Part shown: positions 29,149 through 38,127 of the stretch, in pieces | Position numbering within the stretch: position 1 is the first letter of the stretch | Layout of the letters: each line of letters opens with the position of its first letter | NCBI RefSeq assembly: GCF_014211975.1 | Contig: NZ_CP060084.1 | Location: 434,001-498,000 of the forward strand | Reading direction: 5' to 3' | From: Teredinibacter haidensis | GTDB taxonomy: Bacteria; Pseudomonadota; Gammaproteobacteria; Pseudomonadales; Cellvibrionaceae | DNA: 64,000 nt | The notes under the pieces: generated by a model | Told to the model about the DNA's origin: nothing | Databases searched by the model: none | Seen by the model: only the letters and a program-made list of their open reading frames with translations | Position numbers and translations under genes: made by a program

Positions 29149-29862
29149 ATGAGTGATGGGACTCCAGTTCAGTTAAGCCTCGGTGTGTCTCTGCGCGATG
29201 ATGCCACGTTCGAAAATTATTTCGTCGCGGCCGGAGTGAACACACAAGCGGTCTTCGCACTCAATCGTCTGGCCAAAAACAATCAGCAGGACTTAATGCT
29301 GGTATGGGGTTCCCGCGGGGCGGGGCTGACGCATTTGCTGCAGGCTGCCTGTCATATAGCAAGCCACGATGGACGAATGATCCAGTATCTACCCATGGCG
29401 GATGTACGCGGTTACGATGCAGCGGAACTCTGTGATGGCCTGGAGGAGATGGATATTGTGTTTCTTGATGGTATTGAGCACGTTTGTGGTAACCACCTTT
29501 GGGAGCAGACATTGTTTCATCTGTTCAACCGCTTGCGTGACGGCGGGAAATCGCTGCTGGTATCGTCTCATACCAGCCCTCCGTCACTTCCCATTTTATT
29601 GCCGGATTTAAAATCGCGTATGCTCGGCTGTGAAATCTATCATATAGAAGGCCTTACGGATGAAGGGAAAAAAGAGGCTTTAAAAATGCGTGCCGCAGCA
29701 AGGGGGATGGAGCTTTCCGGCGAGGTGGCAAGTTTTATTTTAAACCGTGCATCGCGAGATACAGCTGAACTTTTTTATTTGCTGAATCAGCTGGATGATG
29801 CTTCGCTGCAGGAAAAACGTAAACTGACCATTCCTTTTGTTAAAGAGGTGCTAGGGCTTTAG
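29149..29862 (+). CDS. hda: DnaA-related regulatory inactivator Hda
   Basis: 237 residues, close to the family norm. Hda with the DNA-loaded sliding clamp drives hydrolysis of DnaA-ATP, limiting re-initiation. The clamp-binding start QLSLGVSL is present, followed by a Walker A variant VWGSRGAGLTHLLQA and Walker B IVFLDGIEH. GTG 29146 is an alternative start immediately before ATG 29149. It follows DUF2066 almost without a gap. Confidence 0.93.
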   Translation: MSDGTPVQLSLGVSLRDDATFENYFVAAGVNTQAVFALNRLAKNNQQDLMLVWGSRGAGLTHLLQAACHIASHDGRMIQYLPMADVRGYDAAELCDGLEEMDIVFLDGIEHVCGNHLWEQTLFHLFNRLRDGGKSLLVSSHTSPPSLPILLPDLKSRMLGCEIYHIEGLTDEGKKEALKMRAAARGMELSGEVASFILNRASRDTAELFYLLNQLDDASLQEKRKLTIPFVKEVLGL

Positions 29863-29943
29863 ATGACGCTTTGTTTGAGCGCAATGGTTTTCATACTGTG
29901 CGGCGATGCCTTGGCAATTTTCTTCAGGCTCTACTGAAAAGCC

Positions 29944-29998
29944 ATTCCTTCACGCCCACACCAATATCCGTTGGCGTTGGCGTTGGCGTGAAGGGAAT
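29944..29998 (+). repeat. Hairpin containing GTTGGC tandem repeats, after hda
   Basis: ATTCCTTCACGCC (29944-29956) pairs with GGCGTGAAGGGAAT (29985-29998) with one bulged base. The loop holds three copies of the 6-mer GTTGGC (from 29971). No T-run follows, so it is a poor intrinsic terminator. It may end hda transcripts or stabilise RNA. Confidence 0.5.
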
Positions 29999-30043
29999 AA
30001 CCCATGTACCTGAAAGAATGGTCGTGGGGCTAAAGTTTAGTCC

Positions 30044-31924
30044 TCAAGGCGTATAGCACTCCATGCAATAGGCCATGGTCGCTGGTTGCTGTCCTTCTTC
30101 TGTGGATAGCTTTATTTGTTTTAGTATTTGCACAAGGCTATTGATCGTTGGCGAGCTGGTAGACATAGACGCCAATCTATTTAGTATGCCAATATTTTTC
30201 AGCGGACCTTCCAGTATTATCCCTTCGAGTTTTACGCTGGCGTCTTCCATAAGTGCGCGCATAATTTCTTCCGACGTGGAGAGGGGTTTTTCTATGACTT
30301 TGATACCGTAACTATCGAGTTCGCGGTCACTCGCAACGGAGATGATCAGGTCGTTCAATGTCCCAATATTGTCTACCAGGCCCAACGACTTGGCCGCCTC
30401 GCCTGTCCATACGCGGCCACCGGCAATTTCGTTGACGCTGGTGGGGTCGCTGTTGCGCGCTTCAGCCACAATATTCAGGAAACGGGTGTAAACATCGTTC
30501 ACGCCGTTTTGGATCAGTATTTGTGCCGGTGCGGAGAGTTCTCGGTCGATATGATAAATATCGGAGAGCGATGTTGTGCCTATGCCATCGGAGTGGATAC
30601 CTATTTTGTTCACGCTGTCGGCGATATTGGGGATTAAGCCCCACACACCAATAGAGCCAGTGAGTGTAGACGGGGTTGCCCAAATTTGTTCGGCTGCAGT
30701 AGAGATCCAATAGCCACCGGAGGCGGCCATGCTGCCCATGGAAATATACACGGGTAGTTCCTGCTCTTGTGCTTCGAGAATTTCACGGCGAATCACTTCG
30801 GAGGCGAAGGCACTGCCGCCGCCACTGTTAACACGAATAACCAGAGCTTTTAACGATTCATCCTCACGAGCTTGTCGGATAAGTTCGCTTAAGCTGTCGC
30901 CACCAATTGCGCCGTTGTCCTGTTTGCCATCCAGAATATTACCGGCGGCAACAATTAAGCCGATATTGTTTTTATTCTGTGGGGAGTGCTTGGCCATGGC
31001 GTGACGGTAATGGCTATAGCTGATGGCTTTAAATGTATCATCCTCGTCATCCTTTCCTACCTGTTCGATCAAAGCTTTGCGAATGCCACTTCGAGAATGC
31101 AGTTCATCAACTAAGCCCTGGCTTTGGGCTATGGTGGCCAGTGTTTCCTCTGTCTGGCTCGATTCCGTGGCAATAGAGATAATATAGCTTTCGATTTCCG
31201 ATTGCGGCAGTTGACGGTTTTGACTGACCACTTGTGTGTAGCGCTGCCATAATTCATTTAGCCAGCGGCTGTTATGTTCGCGCGAAGCAGTTGACATATC
31301 GTTGCGCATAAAGGGTTCTACGGCATCTTTGTAGTCACCTACGCGAAACACATGGAATTTTACCGCCAGTTTGTCGGCGGCATCCTTGTAGTAATTGCGG
31401 TACACGCCGAAGCCGGTGAGCAACAGATTGCCCATATCGTTCATATAAATCGTGTCGGCATAGCTGGCGAGAAAATACTGCTGCTGCGAATAGTTATCAG
31501 CATAGGCGTAGATGGGTTTTCCGGCAGCTTTGAACTGGTTGAGAGCCTGCCCCAGCTCCTCCATTTTACTGATACCGCCGCCAACAAAGTGGTTGAGGTC
31601 TAACACCAGGGCCGTAATGCGCTTATCTTTTGAGGCTTGGATAACCGTGCCGATAAGTTCGCGCAGCGGTGTTTCTGCAATGCGATCTTCAGACCCGAGC
31701 AACAGCTCGGCGGGCGTGGGTTTGTAGGTTTTTTGGTCGACAAGGTAGCCTTCTGGTGCGATATAAAGTGCGGTTTTTGCCGGCATCTCAAAACGTGGTG
31801 CGGAGACAATGCTGGCGATAATCACAATAAGAACTAGCAAAAAAAGCAAGTTAACAAATGCTGCGCGCAGCCAGCTGACGATTTTCCACAAACCGTTCCA
31901 TAGAGAGCCAATAAATTTAAACAT
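30044..31924 (-). CDS. sppA: Signal peptide peptidase SppA, 67K type
   Basis: 626 residues, the long tandem-domain form, an inner-membrane serine protease that degrades cleaved signal peptides. One membrane helix near residues 18-40. The catalytic Lys is in FRVGDYKDAVEPF and the nucleophile Ser in SMGSMAASGGYW. VRVNSGGGSAFASE is the oxyanion region. Last gene of an arsC-wrbA-DUF2069-sppA run on the minus strand. Confidence 0.95.
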   Translation of the reverse strand: MFKFIGSLWNGLWKIVSWLRAAFVNLLFLLVLIVIIASIVSAPRFEMPAKTALYIAPEGYLVDQKTYKPTPAELLLGSEDRIAETPLRELIGTVIQASKDKRITALVLDLNHFVGGGISKMEELGQALNQFKAAGKPIYAYADNYSQQQYFLASYADTIYMNDMGNLLLTGFGVYRNYYKDAADKLAVKFHVFRVGDYKDAVEPFMRNDMSTASREHNSRWLNELWQRYTQVVSQNRQLPQSEIESYIISIATESSQTEETLATIAQSQGLVDELHSRSGIRKALIEQVGKDDEDDTFKAISYSHYRHAMAKHSPQNKNNIGLIVAAGNILDGKQDNGAIGGDSLSELIRQAREDESLKALVIRVNSGGGSAFASEVIRREILEAQEQELPVYISMGSMAASGGYWISTAAEQIWATPSTLTGSIGVWGLIPNIADSVNKIGIHSDGIGTTSLSDIYHIDRELSAPAQILIQNGVNDVYTRFLNIVAEARNSDPTSVNEIAGGRVWTGEAAKSLGLVDNIGTLNDLIISVASDRELDSYGIKVIEKPLSTSEEIMRALMEDASVKLEGIILEGPLKNIGILNRLASMSTSSPTINSLVQILKQIKLSTEEGQQPATMAYCMECYTP

Positions 31925-31937
31925 GAGAGGGGGTTCC

Positions 31938-32318
31938 TTAACCTTTTTGCTGTCTTTGTAACCAGCGAGCGGCGAGCATCGCTGAAATAAAGGTTGTCAC
32001 TGTTAACGCAACAAACAAGGCATCGCTCCAGTTTGCTGTCGACATAAACACACCATCTATCCCTTTAACAAAATACATTAGTATCACAAAGCATAGCCAG
32101 CTGTAGCTGCGGTAATATTTTTGCCAAAGACCAGGCAGCAGTACCAATAGTGGTAGGGATTGCGCAGACAGTACTACCCAGTTTGGGCCGCTGGCGCGAG
32201 TAAAACACCAACCGAGAAACAGTATCTGCAGCGAAATATAACTGATCGCTACTGCGAGCAGACTGTACCGGACTTTCGTTGCCAAATGAGCAATGGGCTT
32301 TAATTGTTTTTCAGGCAT
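31938..32318 (-). CDS. DUF2069 family membrane protein
   Basis: 126 residues, four membrane helices (VAISYISLQILFLGWCF; VVLSAQSLPLLVLLPGLW; SWLCFVILMYFVKGIDGVF; ALFVALTVTTFISAML). The motif YFVKGIDGV is typical of DUF2069. I start it at MPEKQLKP; a longer frame runs back into wrbA without reason. Function unknown. Confidence 0.8.
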   Translation of the reverse strand: MPEKQLKPIAHLATKVRYSLLAVAISYISLQILFLGWCFTRASGPNWVVLSAQSLPLLVLLPGLWQKYYRSYSWLCFVILMYFVKGIDGVFMSTANWSDALFVALTVTTFISAMLAARWLQRQQKG

Positions 32319-32344
32319 GATGAGTTTAATCGGGTTTGGTGTGT

Positions 32345-32941
32345 TTAGTGTGAAAGCTTTTGGGCTAGTTCTGCAATGCGCTTTCCCAGCGCCGTACACA
32401 GGTGTTGCTCTTCTGCGCTAATATTCCTGTCGTGATGGGTGCCACTGATATGGCTGGCACCATAGGGTGTGCCACCACTTTGGGTTTCGTGCAGTGCATT
32501 TTCACTGTAGGGGATACCGGTAATTACCATTCCGTGATGTAGCAAGGGCAGCATCATGGAAAGTAGGGTAGATTCCTGGCCTCCGTGCATGGAACCGGTG
32601 GAAGTAAAGACCGCTGCGGGCTTTCCTATCAGATCACCGTTGAGCCAGCTGCTGGAGGTGTTGTCGATAAAATACTTCAGTGGTGCAGCCATATTGCCAA
32701 AACGAGTGGGGCTGCCAAGTATAAGGCCTGCGCAGCTTTTCAATTCTTGCTCACCGCAATAAATATCGCCCAACTCCGGAATGACAGGTTCGGTCGCTTC
32801 GCAGGTTGCAGAAACCGGTGGAACTGTGCGCAATCGCGCTTCCAGTCCAGCGGCTTCAATACCTCTGCCAATTAACTGAGCCATTTCGCGGGTGGCGCCT
32901 TTTCGGCTGTAGTAGAGCACCAGAATATAAGAATCACTCAT
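32345..32941 (-). CDS. wrbA: WrbA-type NAD(P)H:quinone oxidoreductase
   Basis: 198 residues, flavodoxin fold. FMN sites: LYYSRKGATREMAQ, GSPTRFGNMAAPLKYFID and TGSMHGGQESTLLSM. Two-electron reduction of quinones protects against semiquinone radicals. It starts 3 bp after the arsC stop. Confidence 0.92.
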   Translation of the reverse strand: MSDSYILVLYYSRKGATREMAQLIGRGIEAAGLEARLRTVPPVSATCEATEPVIPELGDIYCGEQELKSCAGLILGSPTRFGNMAAPLKYFIDNTSSSWLNGDLIGKPAAVFTSTGSMHGGQESTLLSMMLPLLHHGMVITGIPYSENALHETQSGGTPYGASHISGTHHDRNISAEEQHLCTALGKRIAELAQKLSH

Positions 32942-32944
32942 GCT

Positions 32945-33304
32945 CTAACCCAGCAGCGCATTGACGTTTTCCGGTGGACGTCCCAACACCGCTCGATCAC
33001 CTTTAACTACAATAGGGCGCTCGATCAGTTTGGGATATTGCACCATAAACTCAATAATTTGCTCGTCGCTCAGTGAAGTATTGGATAGCTGGTTTTCCTT
33101 GAAGCTCGCTTCGCCTTTACGCAGAAGATCGCGAGCGCTTATGTTCAGCTTGTTAAGTATGTTTTTGATTTCTGCCACGGATGGGGGCGTTTCCAGGTAG
33201 AGTACAATATCGGGTGTTATTCCCGCGTCTTCAATCAACGCCAACGTTTGGCGAGATTTTGAGCAGCGGGGATTGTGGTAAATACGTATAGAGTTGGTCA
33301 TCAT
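32945..33304 (-). CDS. arsC: ArsC-like arsenate reductase (glutaredoxin-coupled type)
   Basis: 119 residues, thioredoxin-fold ArsC/Spx group. The active cysteine lies in YHNPRCSKSRQTL; the Arg of KLIERPIVVKG and the closing LGRPPENV match true ArsC. No arsenic efflux or ArsR gene is nearby, so it may serve another thiol-redox job. First gene of the minus-strand run to sppA. The start could be either of two adjacent ATGs (33304 or 33301). Confidence 0.85.
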   Translation of the reverse strand: MMTNSIRIYHNPRCSKSRQTLALIEDAGITPDIVLYLETPPSVAEIKNILNKLNISARDLLRKGEASFKENQLSNTSLSDEQIIEFMVQYPKLIERPIVVKGDRAVLGRPPENVNALLG

Positions 33305-33371
33305 AATGGCCCCCTTTATGATTGATCGGGTATTCTAAACCATCGGCAACAATGAGCGAGAGAAAGATTCC

Positions 33372-34643
33372 ATGGAGCAGGTTGATATAGGCTATCAGCA
33401 AAGAGTAAAAATGGTGGCAAGCTCGGTTGGGCTGTTCTGTGTAGAGCTTTACCGCGAGTTTATGGATAAAGGCTGCCAGAAAAGTGCTGCTGCCTTGACC
33501 TATATGACACTGTTTGCGCTCGTTCCGCTTATTACCGTTACATACTCTATGTTTTCGGTGATTCCTGCGTTTGATGGTGTGGCCGAACAGTTGCACAAAA
33601 TGATTTTCGCCAACTTTTTGCCTGAAACGGGTAACGAAGTGGCGGATTACCTGGCGGACTTTTCTTCTCAAGCCCGCAGCCTGACGAAAGCCGGTGTGGT
33701 CATCCTGTTGGTGACAGCCTATCTGATGCTGCGTAATATCGAAAAGACCTTCAATTCGATCTGGGGGGTGAAACAGGGACGTAGCGGTCTGTTTGGTTAT
33801 TTATTGTACTGGGCCATTTTAAGTATTGGCCCGTTGCTACTGGGGTCGGGCTTTGTTGTCAGCACTTATCTGCTATCGCTAAAATTGATTGTTAACGAGC
33901 TGAGTCACCTGGGGCTTACGGCGGCGGTCTTCCAGCTGCTGCCCTGGACGATGACCAGCGTGGCTTTCACCATGCTATTTGTGGCTGTGCCCAATTGCCG
34001 TGTGCCCTTTCGTTATGGGCTGATTGGCGGGATTCTCACTGCGGTATTGTTTGAATTGCTGAAAAATCTGTTTGGTTATCTGGTGGCCAATTCCAGCTTT
34101 AAACTTATCTATGGCGCCTTCGCCGTTGTTCCTCTGTTTCTGCTGTGGATCAATTTTTTGTGGACAATCATTCTTGGTGGCGCTGTTTTTGTGCGCACAC
34201 TGGCAGAACATAGCTATGCTTCTAAGGTGTTGCGTTATTCGGATATGCTTGCGGTACTGCGCTGCTTGGCGTTATTTCGAGCGAAAGCAGCAACTGGTGG
34301 AACCGTTTCTGATAAGGATTGCGTCAATCTGGGTTTGGGGTTGGTGCACTGGCAGCGTCTGCGTTCCATGCTGGTTCAGCATCGCTGGATTGTTGTTACC
34401 GAGGCCGGAGATTACGTCCTCAGTCGCGACCTTAAGCAAGCCAGCCTGTGGCATGTGGCTGAAATGGTGCGATTACCTGTGAATGAACAGGTACCGGAAG
34501 GTAAAGACGCTTTGCCAAATCCAGAGCCCTGGTTGCAGGATTTTCTGGCCAGGCAGGCACAAATTGGTGCTAGCGCACGGCAAACTTTTGCGCTGTCGCT
34601 GGAGCAACTTTTCGCCCAGGAAGCTAAAGACCTTGGTGAATAA
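33372..34643 (+). CDS. yihY: YihY/BrkB family inner membrane protein
   Basis: 423 residues. Six membrane helices fill the first ~290 residues; KSAAALTYMTLFALVPLITV is the family start motif. A soluble winged-helix-like domain follows to the C-terminus. Older databases call it ribonuclease BN, which is an error of name (true RNase BN is a metallo-beta-lactamase protein). Divergent from arsC with 67 bp between. Confidence 0.9.
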   Translation: MEQVDIGYQQRVKMVASSVGLFCVELYREFMDKGCQKSAAALTYMTLFALVPLITVTYSMFSVIPAFDGVAEQLHKMIFANFLPETGNEVADYLADFSSQARSLTKAGVVILLVTAYLMLRNIEKTFNSIWGVKQGRSGLFGYLLYWAILSIGPLLLGSGFVVSTYLLSLKLIVNELSHLGLTAAVFQLLPWTMTSVAFTMLFVAVPNCRVPFRYGLIGGILTAVLFELLKNLFGYLVANSSFKLIYGAFAVVPLFLLWINFLWTIILGGAVFVRTLAEHSYASKVLRYSDMLAVLRCLALFRAKAATGGTVSDKDCVNLGLGLVHWQRLRSMLVQHRWIVVTEAGDYVLSRDLKQASLWHVAEMVRLPVNEQVPEGKDALPNPEPWLQDFLARQAQIGASARQTFALSLEQLFAQEAKDLGE

Positions 34644-34748
34644 AAAAGTCGTTTTATAGTTTTAAAGAATATTTCAAAACAGTTTTTCCTCCTGTGTCTA
34701 TAATCTAATGAACACTTGGAAGATAGAGATAGTTGAACGCGAGATTTC

Positions 34749-35114
34749 ATGGCCATTCCTCTGTTGATTTGTGACGACTCCAATATGGCTCGTAAGCAGG
34801 TAGCCCGCTCGCTGCCGGAGCAATGGGAAGTCGATGTTTCCTTCGCTGGTAACGGTATGGAAGCGTTAGATGTTATACGTGCAGGGAAAGGCGAAATGGT
34901 CTTTCTCGATCTCACCATGCCGGTAATGGACGGTTATGGGGTGCTGGAGGCGGTACGTAAAGAAGATCTAAATAGTGTCATTATTGTTATTTCTGGCGAT
35001 ATCCAGCCGGAGGCGCGGGAGCGGGTAAAATCCCTTGGTGCTCTCGATTTCATCAAAAAGCCCATCGACAAGCAAAAACTCAACAGTGTGCTAGAAGCCT
35101 ACGGTTTGCTCTAA
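34749..35114 (+). CDS. Single-domain response regulator (CheY-like)
   Basis: 121 residues, only a receiver domain. Acidic pocket CDDS, phospho-acceptor Asp in MVFLDLTMPVMDG, Thr/Ser switch in IIVISGD and Lys in FIKKPI are all present, so phosphorylation should work. No kinase is nearby, so it is an orphan whose partner lies elsewhere. Confidence 0.88.
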   Translation: MAIPLLICDDSNMARKQVARSLPEQWEVDVSFAGNGMEALDVIRAGKGEMVFLDLTMPVMDGYGVLEAVRKEDLNSVIIVISGDIQPEARERVKSLGALDFIKKPIDKQKLNSVLEAYGLL

Positions 35115-35162
35115 GCCCTTCGGATTGCTGTAGAATCTGCCCCCTGTGCTCTTGGGGTAGTT

Positions 35163-36413
35163 ATGAAACTTTCTTCTATTGGTCAACAACTCTGTAGTGA
35201 ATCCGGGATCGTCAGTTTGATGGAGGATCTGGGTGATGCTCTTAATGTCAACCCAGATATGCTCTTTCTTGGCGGTGGTAACCCAGCCTCTGTCCCCGCA
35301 TTTGAACAGCGTATTGCGCAACATTTACAGCGTATAGCGACGGACCCGGTTAAATTACACAAGCTACTTGGAGTCTACCAGTCGCCCCGGGGCAACGAGC
35401 AGTTTATCAGCGCCTTGGCGGCATACCTTCGTAACACTCTGGGTTGGGATATTAGCGAACGTAATCTTGCCGTGACCAACGGCAGTCAGCCAGCGTTTTT
35501 TTTGCTCTTTAATATGCTGGCGGGCGAGGCGCCCGAAGGTGGCGTCCGGCGAATCTACCTACCCCTAATGCCCGAGTATTTGGGCTATAAAGACCAAGCC
35601 CTGGCACCGGATCTATTTAAAAGTTTTCGTCCAGCCGTAACCCTGACGGGCGAGCATCGCTTCAAGTACAAAATCGATTTTGAAGCTTTACACATTGATG
35701 ATGATATCGCCGCTCTTTGTGTCTCTCGCCCCACCAATCCTACCGGCAATGTCCTGACCGATGACGAGATGGATCAGCTCAATCGCTTGAGTTTACAGTA
35801 CGAGGTTCCTCTTATCGTCGATTGCGCCTATGGCACTCCATTTCCAGGGCTGCTCTATAAAAACATTACAAGCCAGTGGCAGCCGAACAATATTTTTGTG
35901 CTGAGCCTCTCCAAATTGGGCTTGCCGGGTGTACGGGCGGGTATCGTTGTTGCTAAAGAATCGGTGATTAATAAGCTGGTGCATGCCAACACGATCGTCA
36001 GCCTCGCTAACGGTAATCTAGGACCTATGCTGGCCGCAGAGCTATTGATAAGCGATGATCTGGAGCATATTTGCCAGCAGGAATTGTTGCCCTACTATCG
36101 ATCCAAGCGCTCGCAAATACTCAAGCTTTTAGGCGAGCATTTGCAGGGGGTGAACTATCGTATTCACGAGTCGGAAGGAGCTTTCTTTGTGTGGCTTTGG
36201 CTGCCGGATTTGCCCATATCATCTACACAGCTGTATGAGCGCTTGAAACAGCGCAATGTGCTGGTCATGGCTGGCGAGCATTTCTTTTTCGGGTTAGAGG
36301 GGGAGTGGGAGCACCAAAAGCAGTGCCTGCGTCTCAACTTTTGTCAGAGCGAAGAGGTGATGAATGCAGCTCTGGGTATTTTGGCTGAAGAGTTAAACCT
36401 GCTTAAGGGGTAA
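35163..36413 (+). CDS. avtA: Valine-pyruvate aminotransferase
   Basis: 416 residues, PLP fold type I. The cofactor lysine is in FVLSLSKLGLPGVRAGI, with SRPTNPTGNVLTDDEM and the C-terminal Arg region (CLRLNFCQSEE). AvtA interconverts valine/pyruvate and 2-oxoisovalerate/alanine. Its last 11 bp overlap the convergent gntK. Confidence 0.92.
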   Translation: MKLSSIGQQLCSESGIVSLMEDLGDALNVNPDMLFLGGGNPASVPAFEQRIAQHLQRIATDPVKLHKLLGVYQSPRGNEQFISALAAYLRNTLGWDISERNLAVTNGSQPAFFLLFNMLAGEAPEGGVRRIYLPLMPEYLGYKDQALAPDLFKSFRPAVTLTGEHRFKYKIDFEALHIDDDIAALCVSRPTNPTGNVLTDDEMDQLNRLSLQYEVPLIVDCAYGTPFPGLLYKNITSQWQPNNIFVLSLSKLGLPGVRAGIVVAKESVINKLVHANTIVSLANGNLGPMLAAELLISDDLEHICQQELLPYYRSKRSQILKLLGEHLQGVNYRIHESEGAFFVWLWLPDLPISSTQLYERLKQRNVLVMAGEHFFFGLEGEWEHQKQCLRLNFCQSEEVMNAALGILAEELNLLKG

Positions 36414-36948
36414 GTTTCCGGTTCCGTAATGCTTCCACCGCCTGGGCCACTAGCGGTTCAATGGCTTGCGCTATATTCAGCGCTATAACGTCCTTTTCCT
36501 TGGGTACTTCCAGAGCTTCAAACTGGCTGTCCAGCAGCGAGCTGGGCATAAAGTGTTTACTGCGAGCCTGCATTCGCTGAAGTATCAACTCTTTGTTGCC
36601 TTCGAGATATAAAAAACAGATATTGGCCTCTGGAATACGCAGAATATCCCGGTGCTCCAAGCGCAGGCCGGAAAACGCCAGCGAGCAGCTTTTACCTTGC
36701 TTGGATAGGGTCTGCAAGTGAGTGCGAATGGATTGTACCCACGGTAGGCGCATAGCGTCCGTTAGTGGTCTGCCGTTGGCCATATGAGCTTTGTTTTGCT
36801 CGCTGTGAAAATCATCGGCATCGAAGCTTTCTATACCCAATCGTTTTCCCAGCGAATGGGCCAGAGTTGTTTTGCCGCTGCCAGACACGCCCATGGCAAT
36901 CACTACAAGAGGTTTAGTGTTGATAGTGGGTTTGTTGTCGACGGTCAT
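36403..36948 (-). CDS. gntK: Gluconokinase
   Basis: 181 residues, P-loop kinase (MGVSGSGKTTLAHSLG) phosphorylating gluconate to 6-phosphogluconate. FDADDFHSEQNKAHMANGRPL is the family substrate motif (residues ~39-59) and SLAFSGLRLEHRDILR follows. It is divergent from the LacI-family gene with a GntR-type operator 20 bp before its start. Its position next to cellobionic acid phosphorylase explains its job: it takes up the gluconate released. Confidence 0.95.
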   Translation of the reverse strand: MTVDNKPTINTKPLVVIAMGVSGSGKTTLAHSLGKRLGIESFDADDFHSEQNKAHMANGRPLTDAMRLPWVQSIRTHLQTLSKQGKSCSLAFSGLRLEHRDILRIPEANICFLYLEGNKELILQRMQARSKHFMPSSLLDSQFEALEVPKEKDVIALNIAQAIEPLVAQAVEALRNRKLTP

Positions 36949-36967
36949 GGATAGGTTCTGTTTCTGG

Positions 36968-36983
36968 ATGATAGCGCTAACAT
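36968..36983. promoter_or_regulatory. GntR-type operator before gntK
   Basis: ATGATAGCGCTAACAT is a near-perfect palindrome (one mismatched pair) of the LacI-family GntR style. It lies between gntK (ends 20 bp away at its start codon) and the regulator gene, so binding would block gntK. Confidence 0.65.
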
Positions 36984-37095
36984 TTTTGTTATGTTATGGT
37001 GCCGGACAGCCTGTTTTAGGCCCGTGAAGCCAAAGTAGTGTAGGGGCTTTAAACAAAAAACGCTACATTTATAGTGGCTTGGTGTAATAAGAGTA

Positions 37096-38109
37096 ATGGG
37101 TAATCGAGTAACTATGGCTGATGTGGCAGAGTTAGCGCGTGTTAGCGCTATCACTGTGTCGCGGGTTATTAATCAGCCAAATAAGGTTTCTGAGGCAGTC
37201 CGCCAAAAGGTGGAAGACGCTATCGAAGCGCTTGGGTATATTCCTAATCGCTCGGCCAGCGCCTTGGCTTCTGCTCGCTCGGGGGTTATAGGTGTCGTTA
37301 TTCCCTCTTTATCCAACAGTGTTTTCAATGATGTCTTACAGGGGATCTATTCTGTTGCGGGGCCTGCGGGTTATCAGGTTGTGTTGGCCGATAGCCATTA
37401 TTCTCCCCTGGAAGAAGAGCAAATGGTGCGCACGTTGCTGGGGCAGTCGCCAGAAGCGATGATTATTACCGGTAGCAATCAAACCCGGCAGACCCGCAAT
37501 TTGTTACAGGCTGCGGATATTCCAATTGTGCAGCTTATGGAGTTTGTCGAACAGCCTCTTGATATGTGCGTAGGCTTTTCCCATCGCCAGGCGGCGTTCG
37601 AAGCGGTCAATCATATGCTTGCTGCCGGTTATCAAAAGCTGGGGTTTCTGGGTGCAAGAATGGATCCCCGTGCTCAGCAGCGTTTACAGGGTTACATTCA
37701 GGCAATGGAACAGGCCGCAAGGTATAGTGAAGATTGGGTCGTGACGACGCCACGGCCATCGTCAATTGCGGTGGGGGTGGAGTTGTTTAACAGCTTGATG
37801 TCTAAAAGCGCTGGCGAGTGTGACGCGGTGTTTTGCGTAAATGATGACCTGGCATTGGGTACTCTGTTTGAATGTCAGCGAATGCATATTGCCGTACCGG
37901 ATAGAATGGCAATATGCGGCTTTAACGATATTGAAGCTTCTGCTTTGGTCAATCCACCGTTGTCCAGTGTGCGTGTCCCCCGTTATGACATGGGGGCTAA
38001 GGCAACGGAAATGGTGCTGGGCGTGCTGGTGGGGGATGCGGTAGAAGAAAAGCAGATAAACTGCGGCTACCAATTAATAGTGCGCGAATCCACGAGCGCG
38101 AAGCGATAA
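37096..38109 (+). CDS. gntR: LacI-family regulator, GntR-like
   Basis: 337 residues. LacI helix-turn-helix at residues ~6-26 (MADVAELARVSAITVSRVIN), hinge helix ending YIPNRSASALASARS, then a periplasmic-binding-like effector domain. Similarity to E. coli GntR is clear along the length (FLGARMDPRAQQRLQGY, FCVNDDLALGTLFECQRM, MAICGF). The effector is probably gluconate, 6-phosphogluconate or cellobionate (inference). The operator sequence recurs inside this gene at codons 15-20. Confidence 0.9.
   Translation: MGNRVTMADVAELARVSAITVSRVINQPNKVSEAVRQKVEDAIEALGYIPNRSASALASARSGVIGVVIPSLSNSVFNDVLQGIYSVAGPAGYQVVLADSHYSPLEEEQMVRTLLGQSPEAMIITGSNQTRQTRNLLQAADIPIVQLMEFVEQPLDMCVGFSHRQAAFEAVNHMLAAGYQKLGFLGARMDPRAQQRLQGYIQAMEQAARYSEDWVVTTPRPSSIAVGVELFNSLMSKSAGECDAVFCVNDDLALGTLFECQRMHIAVPDRMAICGFNDIEASALVNPPLSSVRVPRYDMGAKATEMVLGVLVGDAVEEKQINCGYQLIVRESTSAKR
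37140..37153. promoter_or_regulatory. Second GntR-type operator inside the regulator's own gene
   Basis: TGTTAGCGCTATCA is the exact reverse complement of 36969-36982, 171 bp centre to centre. It spans codons 15-20, in the helix-turn-helix. It could allow looping or roadblock autorepression. Confidence 0.5.
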
Positions 38110-38127
38110 AAAAACAACAATAAAATT

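Noticed and set aside
29971..29990. Short tandem repeats that might suggest a CRISPR array
   Set aside because: The unit is six bases with no spacers; no cas gene is present in the window.
33372..34643. Ribonuclease BN identity for the YihY/BrkB protein
   Set aside because: The protein is a multi-pass membrane protein without nuclease motifs; the name is a historical error.
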